A stretch of DNA of 39,334 nt, taken from a bacterium (GTDB taxonomy: Bacteria; Bacillota; Clostridia; Christensenellales; Aristaeellaceae). A model generated the notes under the pieces. That model was not told the origin of the DNA and made no database searches. It saw only the letters and a list, made by a program, of their open reading frames with translations. The position numbers and the translations under genes are program-made. Shown here one piece after another: positions 24,202 through 31,825 of this stretch (position 1 is the stretch's first letter; every line of letters begins with the position of its first letter). The stretch lies in contig JAQXJZ010000090.1 in assembly GCA_029009515.1 (NCBI GenBank), positions 1-39,334 of the forward strand, written 5' to 3'.

Positions 24202-24230
24202 ATTATACCACGCTTATGGCACAAATGCAA
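24202..24230 (-). promoter_or_regulatory. Promoter of the pheST operon
   Basis: On the minus strand TTGCAT, 17 bp, perfect TATAAT (24202-24207). The start falls a few bases before T-box stem I. Confidence 0.85.
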
Positions 24231-24324
24231 CCTTCCGCGCCAATGGATACAAACCGAACGTTCTTTTTGCAAAAACGGTGAATCGTGGTCTGCACAGATG
24301 CATTGGGCTGCACATAGGATGAAG

Positions 24325-24347
24325 TGCGCGGCTGCGCCGTGCATTTT
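24325..24347 (+). terminator. Hairpin with T tail in the leader of the DUF11 gene
   Basis: TGCGCGGC-tgc-GCCGTGCA then TTTT (one G-T pair), just before the ribosome binding site. It may attenuate the gene or only shape the leader. Confidence 0.4.
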
Positions 24348-24369
24348 GAAAAATGGAAGGAAGAGAAAT

Positions 24370-25224
24370 ATGCAGACCTTTACCAATCAGGCCTCGCTTT
24401 CCTATAACGATACCATCGTCAACTCCAACATCACCGTGGGCCAGATTACAGCCACGCTGAGCATCACCAAAACCGCCCTTCGGGACGAATATGCCGCCGG
24501 CGACAATGTGACCTACGTCATCTCCATCGTCAACAGCGGCACCACCTCCTTCAGCGGCCTGACGCTTACGGATGACCTGGGCGGCTATCTGACCCCGGCG
24601 GCCACGCGCTATCCGCTGACCTATCAGCCCGATTCCCTGCGGTACTACGTCAACGGCGTGCTGCAGACCACGCCTGCCGTGGCGGCGCAGCAGCCTCTCA
24701 CCATCACCGGCGTCAGCGTGCCTGCGGGCGGCAACGCCATCCTCGTCTACGAGGCGGAAGCCAACGGCTATGCGCCCCTGGGCGAGGAGAGCAGCATCCT
24801 CAATACCGTCACCCTTTCCGGCGGCGGCTTGAGCACCGCGCTCACCGCCAACGAAACCGTCACCCCCGTGCTGGGCCCGAGGCTGAGCATCACCAAGAGC
24901 CTCAGCCCCACCAGCATTCCCGAAAACGGCCAGATCACCTACACCTTCCTCATCCAGAACACCGGCAACGCAGCCGCTGAAGCGGATGACAACGTGGTGA
25001 TGAGAGATACCTTCCTGCCCATCCTGGAAGGCCTGACCGCCACCCTCAACGGCGTGGTGCTGACCGAAGGCGCCGGCTACACCTACGACGAAACCACCGG
25101 TCTGTTCGCCACCACGCCCGGCACCATCACCGTGCCTGCGGCCACCTTTGTGCAGGACCCTGCCACCGGCCTGTGGAGCACCACCCCCGGCACCGCCGTA
25201 CTGGTGGTCACCGGTACTGTATAA
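24370..25224 (+). CDS. DUF11 repeat protein without signal peptide
   Basis: 284-residue protein of two DUF11-type Ig-like repeats: ATLSITKTALRDEYAAGDNV (about 33-52) to about 135, and RLSITKSLSPTSIPENGQI (about 178-196) onward. Near the C-terminus a short motif is doubled: TTGLFATTPGTITV and ATGLWSTTPGTAVLVV. There is no signal peptide, membrane helix or LPXTG anchor, odd for a domain usually found on cell surfaces. The N-terminus FTNQASLSYNDTIVNSNITVG resembles that of many short clostridial DUF11 proteins of unknown role. GGAAGG lies nine bases before the ATG at 24370. It stands alone between the pheS leader and purB. Confidence 0.85.
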   Translation: MQTFTNQASLSYNDTIVNSNITVGQITATLSITKTALRDEYAAGDNVTYVISIVNSGTTSFSGLTLTDDLGGYLTPAATRYPLTYQPDSLRYYVNGVLQTTPAVAAQQPLTITGVSVPAGGNAILVYEAEANGYAPLGEESSILNTVTLSGGGLSTALTANETVTPVLGPRLSITKSLSPTSIPENGQITYTFLIQNTGNAAAEADDNVVMRDTFLPILEGLTATLNGVVLTEGAGYTYDETTGLFATTPGTITVPAATFVQDPATGLWSTTPGTAVLVVTGTV

Positions 25225-25232
25225 CCAAAAAA

Positions 25233-25260
25233 GGGCAGCCGGAAAAACCTCCGGCTGCCC
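25233..25260. terminator. Bidirectional terminator between the DUF11 gene and purB
   Basis: 10-bp GGGCAGCCGG/CCGGCTGCCC stem with an 8-base loop. The six A residues before it give a T run on the minus strand, so the better terminator is for purB; on the plus strand TTTT comes five bases later. Confidence 0.75.
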
Positions 25261-25284
25261 ACCCGGTTTTCTTTGAAAGAGAGC

Positions 25285-25326
25285 GCGAGAGGGAACTTTC
25301 TTTTTCAAAAGAAAGTTCCCTCTCGC
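25285..25326. repeat. 20-bp perfect inverted repeat with 2-base centre
   Basis: GCGAGAGGGAACTTTCTTTT, then TC, then its exact complement. It sits 6 bases after the purB stop codon on the minus strand. Either a terminator-like element or a repeated palindromic unit. Confidence 0.8.
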
Positions 25327-25331
25327 AAACC

Positions 25332-26768
25332 TCACACGCTCAGTTCCTGCGCCTTTCCAATAAACTCCGCGTTCTCCTGAAGCAGCGGACGGATGAAGCC
25401 GCCCAGGAATTCATCCACCTGCTCGGCGCTGCGGCCGGTGAAACGGCTGGGATCGAGAACAGCCTCGATTTCCTCACGGGTGATCATGAAGGCCGGATCG
25501 CTGGCAATGCGGTCGATCAGATCATTCTGGCCGCCTTCTTCCTTCACCACACGCGCTGCAGCCTGCGAATGCACGCGCAGCTTTTCGTGCAGCTCCTGAC
25601 GGTCGCCGCCGCGCTTGACGGCGCTCATCATGATGTTTTCGGTAGCCATGAAGGGCAGCTCGTTCATGACGCGGCTGTGGATCACCTTGGGATACACCAC
25701 CAGCCCGTCGCATACGTTCATCATCACATTGAGGATGGCGTCCACCCCCAAGAAGGCCTCGCTTACGGCGATGCGGCGGTTGGCGCTGTCGTCCAGGGTG
25801 CGCTCGAACCACTGGGTGGCGGTGGTGATGGCTGCGTTGAGGGTATCCACCATCACATAGCGGCTGATGGCGGAGATACGCTCGGAGCGCATGGGGTTGC
25901 GCTTGTAGGGCATGGCGGAAGAACCGATCTGGCTGGCGGCGAAGGGCTCTTCCATCTCCTTGAAGCTCTGCAGCAGGCGCAGGTCGTAGCTGAACTTGCT
26001 GGCGCTCTGCGCAATGCCGCTGAGCGTGCTGACCACCATGTAGTCCATCTTGCGGCTGTAGGTCTGGCCGCTGACGGGGACCACGCGGGAAACGCCCATT
26101 TCATCGGCAATGTCGCGCTCAATCTGCGCAATTTTGGCGCTGTCGCCGCCCAGCAGCTCCACAAAGCTGGCCTGCGTGCCGGTGGTACCCTTGCTGCCCA
26201 GCAGGGCGAGGGTATCCATGCGGTGGACAAGCTCCTCGTAATCCATGTACAGCTCATTGAGCCACAGCGTGGCGCGCTTGCCCACGGTGGTGAGCTGCGC
26301 AGGCTGCAGGTGAGTGTAGGCCAGACAGGGCAGATGCTTGTATTGGTCGGCAAAATCGCTCAGCAGCTTCATCACGGTGAGCAGCTTTTTGCGCACAATC
26401 TCCAGACCCTGCTTCATGAGAATGACGTCGGTGTTGTCGCCCACATAGCAGCTGGTAGCGCCCAGGTGGATGATGCCCTTGGCATTCGGACACTGCAGGC
26501 CGAAGGCGTACACGTGGCTCATCACATCGTGGCGGCACTCGCGCTCGCGGCGCTGGGCGTCCTCGTAGTTGATATCGTCCTTGTGGGCTTCCATCTCGGC
26601 AATCTGCTCATCGGTGATGGGCAGGCCCTGCTTCTGTTCGGCGCGCGCAAGGGCAATCCACAGCCTGCGCCAGGTGCGGAACTTGTTGTCCTCGGAAAAA
26701 ACAAACTGCATTTCGGGGCTGGCATAGCGGGTGGAAAACGGGCTGATATATCCGGCATGGCTGCTCAT
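25332..26768 (-). CDS. purB: Adenylosuccinate lyase
   Basis: Cytoplasmic purine enzyme, 478 residues, homotetramer of the fumarase/aspartase superfamily. It frees fumarate from SAICAR and from adenylosuccinate. Seen: the conserved HLGATSCYVGDNTD, the YTHLQPAQLTTVGKR histidine region, and the flexible signature loop SSAMPYKRNPMRSE (about residues 280-293) with catalytic serine. The AGGAGG site is six bases before the ATG. It is the divergent partner of purR and should be repressed by it through the PurBox between them. Confidence 0.97.
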   Translation of the reverse strand: MSSHAGYISPFSTRYASPEMQFVFSEDNKFRTWRRLWIALARAEQKQGLPITDEQIAEMEAHKDDINYEDAQRRERECRHDVMSHVYAFGLQCPNAKGIIHLGATSCYVGDNTDVILMKQGLEIVRKKLLTVMKLLSDFADQYKHLPCLAYTHLQPAQLTTVGKRATLWLNELYMDYEELVHRMDTLALLGSKGTTGTQASFVELLGGDSAKIAQIERDIADEMGVSRVVPVSGQTYSRKMDYMVVSTLSGIAQSASKFSYDLRLLQSFKEMEEPFAASQIGSSAMPYKRNPMRSERISAISRYVMVDTLNAAITTATQWFERTLDDSANRRIAVSEAFLGVDAILNVMMNVCDGLVVYPKVIHSRVMNELPFMATENIMMSAVKRGGDRQELHEKLRVHSQAAARVVKEEGGQNDLIDRIASDPAFMITREEIEAVLDPSRFTGRSAEQVDEFLGGFIRPLLQENAEFIGKAQELSV

Positions 26769-26810
26769 GATGATAACCTCCTGCAGGTGGTATCCATAAA
26801 ATACGCGTTC

Positions 26811-26839
26811 ATTATATCACGCCCGTGGACAACCGGCAA
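26811..26839 (-). promoter_or_regulatory. Promoter of purB
   Basis: On the minus strand TTGCCG (26834-26839), 17 bp ending TGa, perfect TATAAT (26811-26816). Confidence 0.8.
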
Positions 26840-26851
26840 ACATTTTTGATT

Positions 26852-26870
26852 ATTTCCGAACGTTCGTCAC
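26852..26870. promoter_or_regulatory. PurBox, PurR operator shared by purB and purR
   Basis: ATTTCCGAACGTT (26852-26864) matches the Bacillus PurBox AWWWCCGAACWWT at all but one position, and CGAACGTTCG (26857-26866) is a palindrome, so the second half-site overlaps. It lies upstream of both divergent promoters. Confidence 0.75.
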
Positions 26871-26879
26871 AAAAAATAC

Positions 26880-26908
26880 TGGAAATATTCAGAAAACTGT
26901 GATATACT
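26880..26908 (+). promoter_or_regulatory. Promoter of purR
   Basis: TGGAAA, 17 bp ending TGa, TATACT (26903-26908); extended -10 type. Confidence 0.65.
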
Positions 26909-26948
26909 CAAACGACATTACCAATTCTGGAAACCGGAGGGACTCATC

Positions 26949-27758
26949 TTGGATCGCATCAAACGCAACGAGCGCCTGGCCGCTCTTACCCGACTGCTGA
27001 CCGAAGCGCCCAACCGCATTCACACCCTTTCGCATTTTTGTGAAATGCTGGGCGCGGCCAAATCCACGCTGAGCGAGGATATCGACATCCTGCGCGACGT
27101 GTTCGACACGTTCGGCCTTGGCAAGCTGGACACGGTGACCGGCGCGGCTGGCGGCGTACGTTTCCGCCCCCACATGAGGCGCGAGGACGCCATGGCCTTC
27201 CTGACGGGGCTGTGCAGCGATCTGCAGTCCTCCAACCGCATGCTGCCCGGCGGCTTCCTCTACCTGAGCGATATCCTGAGCATGCCGGAAATCACCCGCA
27301 AGATGGGCACCATCATCGCCGGTGAATTCTACGACGCTGCGCCGGACTTTGTGCTCACCATGGAAACCAAGGGCATCCCCGTGGCGCTCATGACCGCGCA
27401 GTCGATGGATGTGCCGCTGGTCATCGCCCGCCGTTCCAGCAAGGTGTACGAGGGCTCCGCTGTGAACATCAACTACGTCAGCGGCTCCGCCGGACACATC
27501 GAAACCATGAGCCTCAGCCGCCGCGCGGTGAAGGAAGGCCAGAAGTGCCTGATTGTGGACGACTTCCTCAAGGCAGGCGGCACGGCCAAGGGCATGGTTG
27601 ACCTGATGAGCGAGTTCAACGTGGAAGTGGTTGGCACCGCCTTTGTGATGGAGCGCGCCCAGCAGGGCCACAAGCTGATCAGCAACGCCAAGGCTCTGAT
27701 GACCATGGATGTGACCGAAGACGGCGAACTGACCGTGAAACCCGCCGACTGGCTGTGA
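26949..27758 (+). CDS. purR: Pur operon repressor PurR (PRPP-responsive)
   Basis: DNA-binding regulator of 269 residues, Bacillus type, not LacI type. Residues 1-75 are the winged-helix N-terminal domain (RIKRNERLAALTRLLTEAP). Residues about 80-269 are a phosphoribosyltransferase-like domain whose PRPP loop reads CLIVDDFLKAGGTAKG (about 200-215). It represses purine genes unless PRPP is high. The start codon is TTG at 26949 with GGAGGG seven bases before it. A PurBox precedes it, so it should control itself and purB. A three-hairpin element starts 8 bases after its stop. Confidence 0.96.
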   Translation: MDRIKRNERLAALTRLLTEAPNRIHTLSHFCEMLGAAKSTLSEDIDILRDVFDTFGLGKLDTVTGAAGGVRFRPHMRREDAMAFLTGLCSDLQSSNRMLPGGFLYLSDILSMPEITRKMGTIIAGEFYDAAPDFVLTMETKGIPVALMTAQSMDVPLVIARRSSKVYEGSAVNINYVSGSAGHIETMSLSRRAVKEGQKCLIVDDFLKAGGTAKGMVDLMSEFNVEVVGTAFVMERAQQGHKLISNAKALMTMDVTEDGELTVKPADWL

Positions 27759-27765
27759 GGGAACG

Positions 27766-27845
27766 GCAGGGGCGCTGCCCCTGCACCCCGCTCAAGGGCT
27801 TCGCCCTTAAGAATCCCGTGGATTTGCCGTGCAAGGCACGGCAAA
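27766..27845 (+). repeat. Three-hairpin intergenic element, copy B (after purR)
   Basis: GCAGGGGC-gct-GCCCCTGC (27766-27784), AAGGGC-ttc-GCCCTT (27794-27808) and TTTGCCGTGC-aag-GCACGGCAAA (27823-27845). The spacer after the middle hairpin reads AAGAATCCCGTGGA. It aligns with copy A read on its own gene's strand. Confidence 0.75.
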
Positions 27846-27858
27846 GGGAAAAGAATAT

Positions 27859-27897
27859 AGAACGACCACACCGGCTTGATGTCGGTGCGGTCGTTCT
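27859..27897 (+). repeat. Large hairpin, twin of the one at 28042
   Basis: 15-base arms AGAACGACCACACCG/CGGTGCGGTCGTTCT with one mismatch, 9-base loop. It shares AACGACC/GGTCGTT with the hairpin at 28042-28075; the two flank the gene remnant. Confidence 0.6.
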
Positions 27898-27924
27898 GTG
27901 CTTAGAAAAAGGCTGCCGGTTGAA

Positions 27925-28035
27925 ATGTCTCGCGGCACCACCCTGTACACCATCACCCTGACCAGCGACCCGGAAAATGTGCAGGCTGACAGCGAAGTGC
28001 TGGGGCTTGTGCTGGGGAGCTTGACGGTGGAATAA
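27925..28035 (+). pseudogene. Short coding remnant, possible C-terminus of a secreted-protein domain
   Basis: 36 codons from ATG to TAA with codon use like real genes here. The product begins MSRGTTLYTITLTSDPENVQ and ends LGLVLGSLTVE, like the last strand and helix of a PsbP-like or similar small extracytoplasmic domain. No ribosome binding site is seen and no upstream part is nearby. It is most likely what remains of a deleted gene; a real micro-protein is less likely. Confidence 0.4.
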
Positions 28036-28041
28036 AAAACG

Positions 28042-28077
28042 AACGACCGCTGATGATTTATCATTAGCGGTCGTTTT
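28042..28077. terminator. Terminator of the pth-mfd operon (minus), also readable on plus
   Basis: 15-bp stem (28042-28056 with 28061-28075), TTTA loop, one wobble. On the minus strand it is followed by a T-rich run; on the plus strand by TTTT. Confidence 0.8.
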
Positions 28078-28105
28078 ATGTCTGGAGATAATAAAGAGCG
28101 GGTGA

Positions 28106-28159
28106 AGGGGCTCAGCCCCTGCCGGGATCCAAGGGCAGAGCCCTTGGCCGCCGGAGGCC
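28106..28159 (-). repeat. Three-hairpin intergenic element, copy C (after mfd)
   Basis: On the minus strand: GGCC/GGCC (28146-28159), CCAAGGGC-tct-GCCCTTGG (28129-28147) and AGGGGC-tga-GCCCCT (28106-28120). The spacer after the middle hairpin is ATCCCGGC. It touches the mfd stop codon directly. Confidence 0.65.
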
Positions 28160-31100
28160 TCACGCCTTCGCTTCTTCTTTGATCTTTCCAAGCTCCTCGT
28201 GCACCTTCGTCATCACGTAAATGCTCGTTTCCAGCGCCTGTTCCGCATTCATGCGGGGCTGGGCGAGGATGAGCTCCGGCACCTTGCCCACGCTGAAGCG
28301 CAGACGCTTGTCGGTGCGGGTGACGGCCTCGAAGAGAAGGGCGGGATCGGGCAGGAATTTTTCATCCATGCGCATGTGCACGCCGTCCGGGCGCAGGGTG
28401 AGGTGGCTCACGCCCAGCTTGCGGGTCACGCCGCGCAGCTGCGCAATGCGCATCAGGTTGATGACCGGCTGCGGGATATCGCCGAAACGGTCGATCAGCT
28501 CCTCTTCGATGTCCAGACGGCCGGCGGCATCCTGAATCATGGCGATGCGCTTGTAGATCTCCACACGCAGCTTCTCCTGCGGCACGTAGCTTTCAGGCAG
28601 GAACGCATCCACCTTCAGCTCCACGCGGGTGTCCAGCTCGGGGGTGGCTTCCACGCCCTGCACTTCACCCACGGCCTGCTCGATGAGTTTCACGTACATG
28701 TCGTAGCCGACGGTGGTCAGATGGCCGGACTGCTGCGGGCCCAGCACGTCGCCCGCGCCGCGAATTTCCAGATCGCGCATGGCGATGCGGTAGCCCGCGC
28801 CGAACTCGGTGAATTCGCGGATGGCGGACAGGCGCTGCTCGGCGGTTTCGGAAAGCATCCTGCCGCCGCGTACGGTGAAGTAGGCGTAGGCCTGACGGTT
28901 GCTGCGGCCCACGCGGCCACGAATCTGATACAGCTGAGAAAGGCCGAAACGGTCGGCGTCAAACACGATGAGCGTGTTGGCGTCCGGCACGTCCAGACCG
29001 CTTTCCACGATGGTGGTGCAAAGAAGCACGTCGTATGCGCCGGCGTAGAAGTCCAGCATCACGTCCTCCAGCGCGTTTTCGCGCATCTGGCCGTGCGCAA
29101 TGCCCACGCGCGCGTCCGGCACCAAAGCCTTGATGCGCTCGTGCATCTGTTCGATGGAGCGCACGCGGTTGTAGAGGAAATACACCTGGCCGCCGCGCGC
29201 CATTTCACGTCGGATGGCCTCGCGGATGACGGCGTCGGAATATTCCATCACATAGGTCTTGACCGGCAGGCGCTCTTCCGGCGGCGTTTCAAGGATGCTC
29301 ATGTCGCGGATGCCCACCATGCTCATGTGAAGCGTGCGGGGGATGGGCGTGGCCGACAGGGTGAGCACGTCCACGCGCGTTTTCATGTGCTGGATGGATT
29401 CCTTGTGGTTCACGCCGAAGCGCTGCTCCTCGTCCACGATGAGCAAACCGAGGTCCTTGTACTGCACATCCTTGTTGAGAAGACGGTGCGTGCCAACCAC
29501 CAGATCCAGCTCGCCCTCCTTGAGCTTGCGGGCAATTTCCTTCTGCTCCTTGGGCGTGCGGAAACGGCAGAGCATGTCAAATTTCACTGGGAAACCGGCA
29601 AAGCGCTTTTTGATGGTGTTGAAGTGCTGCTGCACAAGGATGGTGGTGGGCGCCAGAATGGCCACCTGCTTGCCTTCCACCACAGCCTTGAAGGCCGCGC
29701 GCAGGGCCACTTCGGTCTTGCCGTAGCCCACGTCGCCGCAGAGCAGACGGTCCATGTTGCGGCTGCTTTCCATGTCCGCTTCAATCTGCGCCACGCTCTT
29801 CTGCTGATCCTCGGTCAGCTCATAGGGGAACATGTCCTCAAATTCCTGCTGCCAGGGATTTTCGTGGCTGAAGGCGTAGCCGTTGTTCTGTGCGCGCTTG
29901 GCGTACAGCTCCGCCAGATCGAAGGCCAGCTTTTTGATGCTGGCTTTGACTTTGCTCTTCTGCCGCTCCCACTCCTGGCCGCCCAGACGGTTGAGCTTGG
30001 GCAGGCTGTGCTCCGCGCCGATGAACTTGGTCACGCGGTCGAACTGATCGGCAGGCACGTAGAGTTTATCATTGCCGGCGTAGTGGATGAGCAGATAGTC
30101 CCGCTTGGCGCCATCGTTGTCCATCTGCACAACGCCCTTGTACAGACCCACGCCGTGCAGGTCGTGCACCACGTAGTCACCCACCTTCAGGTCGGTGAAG
30201 CTGGCAATGCGCTCGCCGGCGTTCTGCTTTTTCTTGGCGCGCTGATAAGCCGTGCCATAGATGTCGGTATCGCTGAGAATGACCAGATTGGCCGCGGCAT
30301 GCACAAAGCCCTTGCCATAGGCCACGGGCAGCAGGATGACCTCGCGGGTGATGAGGTTGCCGTCCAGCGTTTCAGCGTACACGCTGGGCACACCCTGCTC
30401 CATCAGCGCCTTCTGCAGGCGCTTGCCGCGCGCCTCGCCGCCGGTGAGCAGCACGATGGCGTGCCCCGCCTGCTTCCATTTGTCGATGTCCTGCTTGAGC
30501 GGCTCCAGTCGGCTCTGGTAGGGCATGGCGGGCTTGGAGCCAAAGGCGATGGCATGGGTGGGGTTCAGCCTGCCGGAAGTGGCGATGATGTCCGACAGGG
30601 TGATGCAGGGGTAGCGCTTCCAGTCGGAGAGCAGATCGTCGTAGGTGAAGCGCAGCGACTGCTGATCATCAAAGGCGTCGCCGCGCAGGCGGGCGTCTTC
30701 ATAAGCCTCGGTAAAGGCGCTCTGCGAGGCGCGCATGCGGCCCTGATACTGATCCGGGCGGTCCATCAGCAGGATGGGGTCCTCCAGATAATCCGTCACC
30801 ATCACGGTGCGCTCGCACAGCACGTTCATCCACATGGGCGCGGTGCGCATGCTCTGTCCGGCGCGGATGCGGTCAATGTCGTCGCGGTGACGCTTCCAGT
30901 TGAGTTCCTCTTCGGTCAGGGGCTTCTGCGCCTTTTCCTCGGGCTTGCCGTTTTGGAGCAGCTCCTCGGTCATCTCCAGCGCGTCCAGCTCGCTTAAGAA
31001 ATCATCCAGCGAGGGCAGGCCGTCTTCTTCTTCAGGCTGGGGAACGGGGCGGATTTCTTCTTCCGCCTCTTCCATGGCATGCCCCACGCCCTTGTCCATC

Positions 31101-31825
31101 GCCGCTTTCAGACGATTGGCTGCCGCTTCGGCGTCCTCGATGAGGCACTCGGTGGCAGGGGAGAGGCGGATGGATTTGATGCGCGCAATGCTGCGCTGAC
31201 TGATGCAGTCGAAGCGGCGCAGGCTGTCCACCTCGTCGTCGAAAAACTCGATGCGCACCGCATCCGGCGCATTGGCAGGGAACACGTCGAGGATGGAGCC
31301 GCGCATGGCGCACTGCCCCTGGCCTTCCACCATTGCCACGCGTTCATAGCCGTTTTCCATCAGTTCGCGGATCAGCTGATCCGGCGCATGGCGCTCGCCC
31401 TCGGCCACGGTGATGATGGCCTTTTGGAAGCGTGCGGCGGGCGCGCAGCGGTCCAAAAGCGCATCCACGCTGGCGCACAGCACCTTCACCTTGCCCTGTA
31501 CCAGCTGATCCAGCACGCTGAGCCTCTGCCAGGTGCTTTCGCGGCTCATGGCGGCGCGGCTGAACTGGATATCGCGCGCAGGCAGCACGGCGCTGCCGCC
31601 TCCCACCAGACGGTCGATGTCCTGCGATTGCTTCTGCGCCACCAGTTCAGAGGGCGAAACGAGCACCACGGGCCGTCCGGTTTTGTGCGCAAGCGCTGCG
31701 GCCACAAACGGGCGCTCGCCCTCGGCAATTTCGGAAAGAGCGGTGCAGTCGCCGTTATTCAGGCGCGTAAGCAGCTGCTGCCATTCAGGCAGATCGTAAT
31801 AGGCGGTAAACAGGCCTTCGTTCAT
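28160..31825 (-). CDS. mfd: Transcription-repair coupling factor
   Basis: Large DNA translocase of 1221 residues that removes stalled RNA polymerase and recruits UvrA. Order: UvrB-like damage-recognition region (about 1-350), the RNA-polymerase interacting CarD-like domain (about 540-600, VGDYVVHDLHGVGLYKG), the helicase core with Walker A GDVGYGKTEVA (about 695), DEEQRFG (about 797), and QIRGRVGRSN, then the TRCF C-terminal domain. It begins inside the pth stop codon (ATGA overlap), so it is translationally coupled. A Glu/Pro-rich linker (about 245-275) is seen. Confidence 0.97.
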   Translation of the reverse strand: MNEGLFTAYYDLPEWQQLLTRLNNGDCTALSEIAEGERPFVAAALAHKTGRPVVLVSPSELVAQKQSQDIDRLVGGGSAVLPARDIQFSRAAMSRESTWQRLSVLDQLVQGKVKVLCASVDALLDRCAPAARFQKAIITVAEGERHAPDQLIRELMENGYERVAMVEGQGQCAMRGSILDVFPANAPDAVRIEFFDDEVDSLRRFDCISQRSIARIKSIRLSPATECLIEDAEAAANRLKAAMDKGVGHAMEEAEEEIRPVPQPEEEDGLPSLDDFLSELDALEMTEELLQNGKPEEKAQKPLTEEELNWKRHRDDIDRIRAGQSMRTAPMWMNVLCERTVMVTDYLEDPILLMDRPDQYQGRMRASQSAFTEAYEDARLRGDAFDDQQSLRFTYDDLLSDWKRYPCITLSDIIATSGRLNPTHAIAFGSKPAMPYQSRLEPLKQDIDKWKQAGHAIVLLTGGEARGKRLQKALMEQGVPSVYAETLDGNLITREVILLPVAYGKGFVHAAANLVILSDTDIYGTAYQRAKKKQNAGERIASFTDLKVGDYVVHDLHGVGLYKGVVQMDNDGAKRDYLLIHYAGNDKLYVPADQFDRVTKFIGAEHSLPKLNRLGGQEWERQKSKVKASIKKLAFDLAELYAKRAQNNGYAFSHENPWQQEFEDMFPYELTEDQQKSVAQIEADMESSRNMDRLLCGDVGYGKTEVALRAAFKAVVEGKQVAILAPTTILVQQHFNTIKKRFAGFPVKFDMLCRFRTPKEQKEIARKLKEGELDLVVGTHRLLNKDVQYKDLGLLIVDEEQRFGVNHKESIQHMKTRVDVLTLSATPIPRTLHMSMVGIRDMSILETPPEERLPVKTYVMEYSDAVIREAIRREMARGGQVYFLYNRVRSIEQMHERIKALVPDARVGIAHGQMRENALEDVMLDFYAGAYDVLLCTTIVESGLDVPDANTLIVFDADRFGLSQLYQIRGRVGRSNRQAYAYFTVRGGRMLSETAEQRLSAIREFTEFGAGYRIAMRDLEIRGAGDVLGPQQSGHLTTVGYDMYVKLIEQAVGEVQGVEATPELDTRVELKVDAFLPESYVPQEKLRVEIYKRIAMIQDAAGRLDIEEELIDRFGDIPQPVINLMRIAQLRGVTRKLGVSHLTLRPDGVHMRMDEKFLPDPALLFEAVTRTDKRLRFSVGKVPELILAQPRMNAEQALETSIYVMTKVHEELGKIKEEAKA

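Noticed and set aside
24112-24369. 86 extra N-terminal codons for the DUF11 protein
   Set aside because: The stretch overlaps the pheS T-box and promoter on the other strand and has no start signals; the ATG at 24370 has a good ribosome binding site.
28199-30997. 932-codon open frame on the plus strand opposite mfd
   Set aside because: Antisense shadow; no family similarity, no ribosome binding site.
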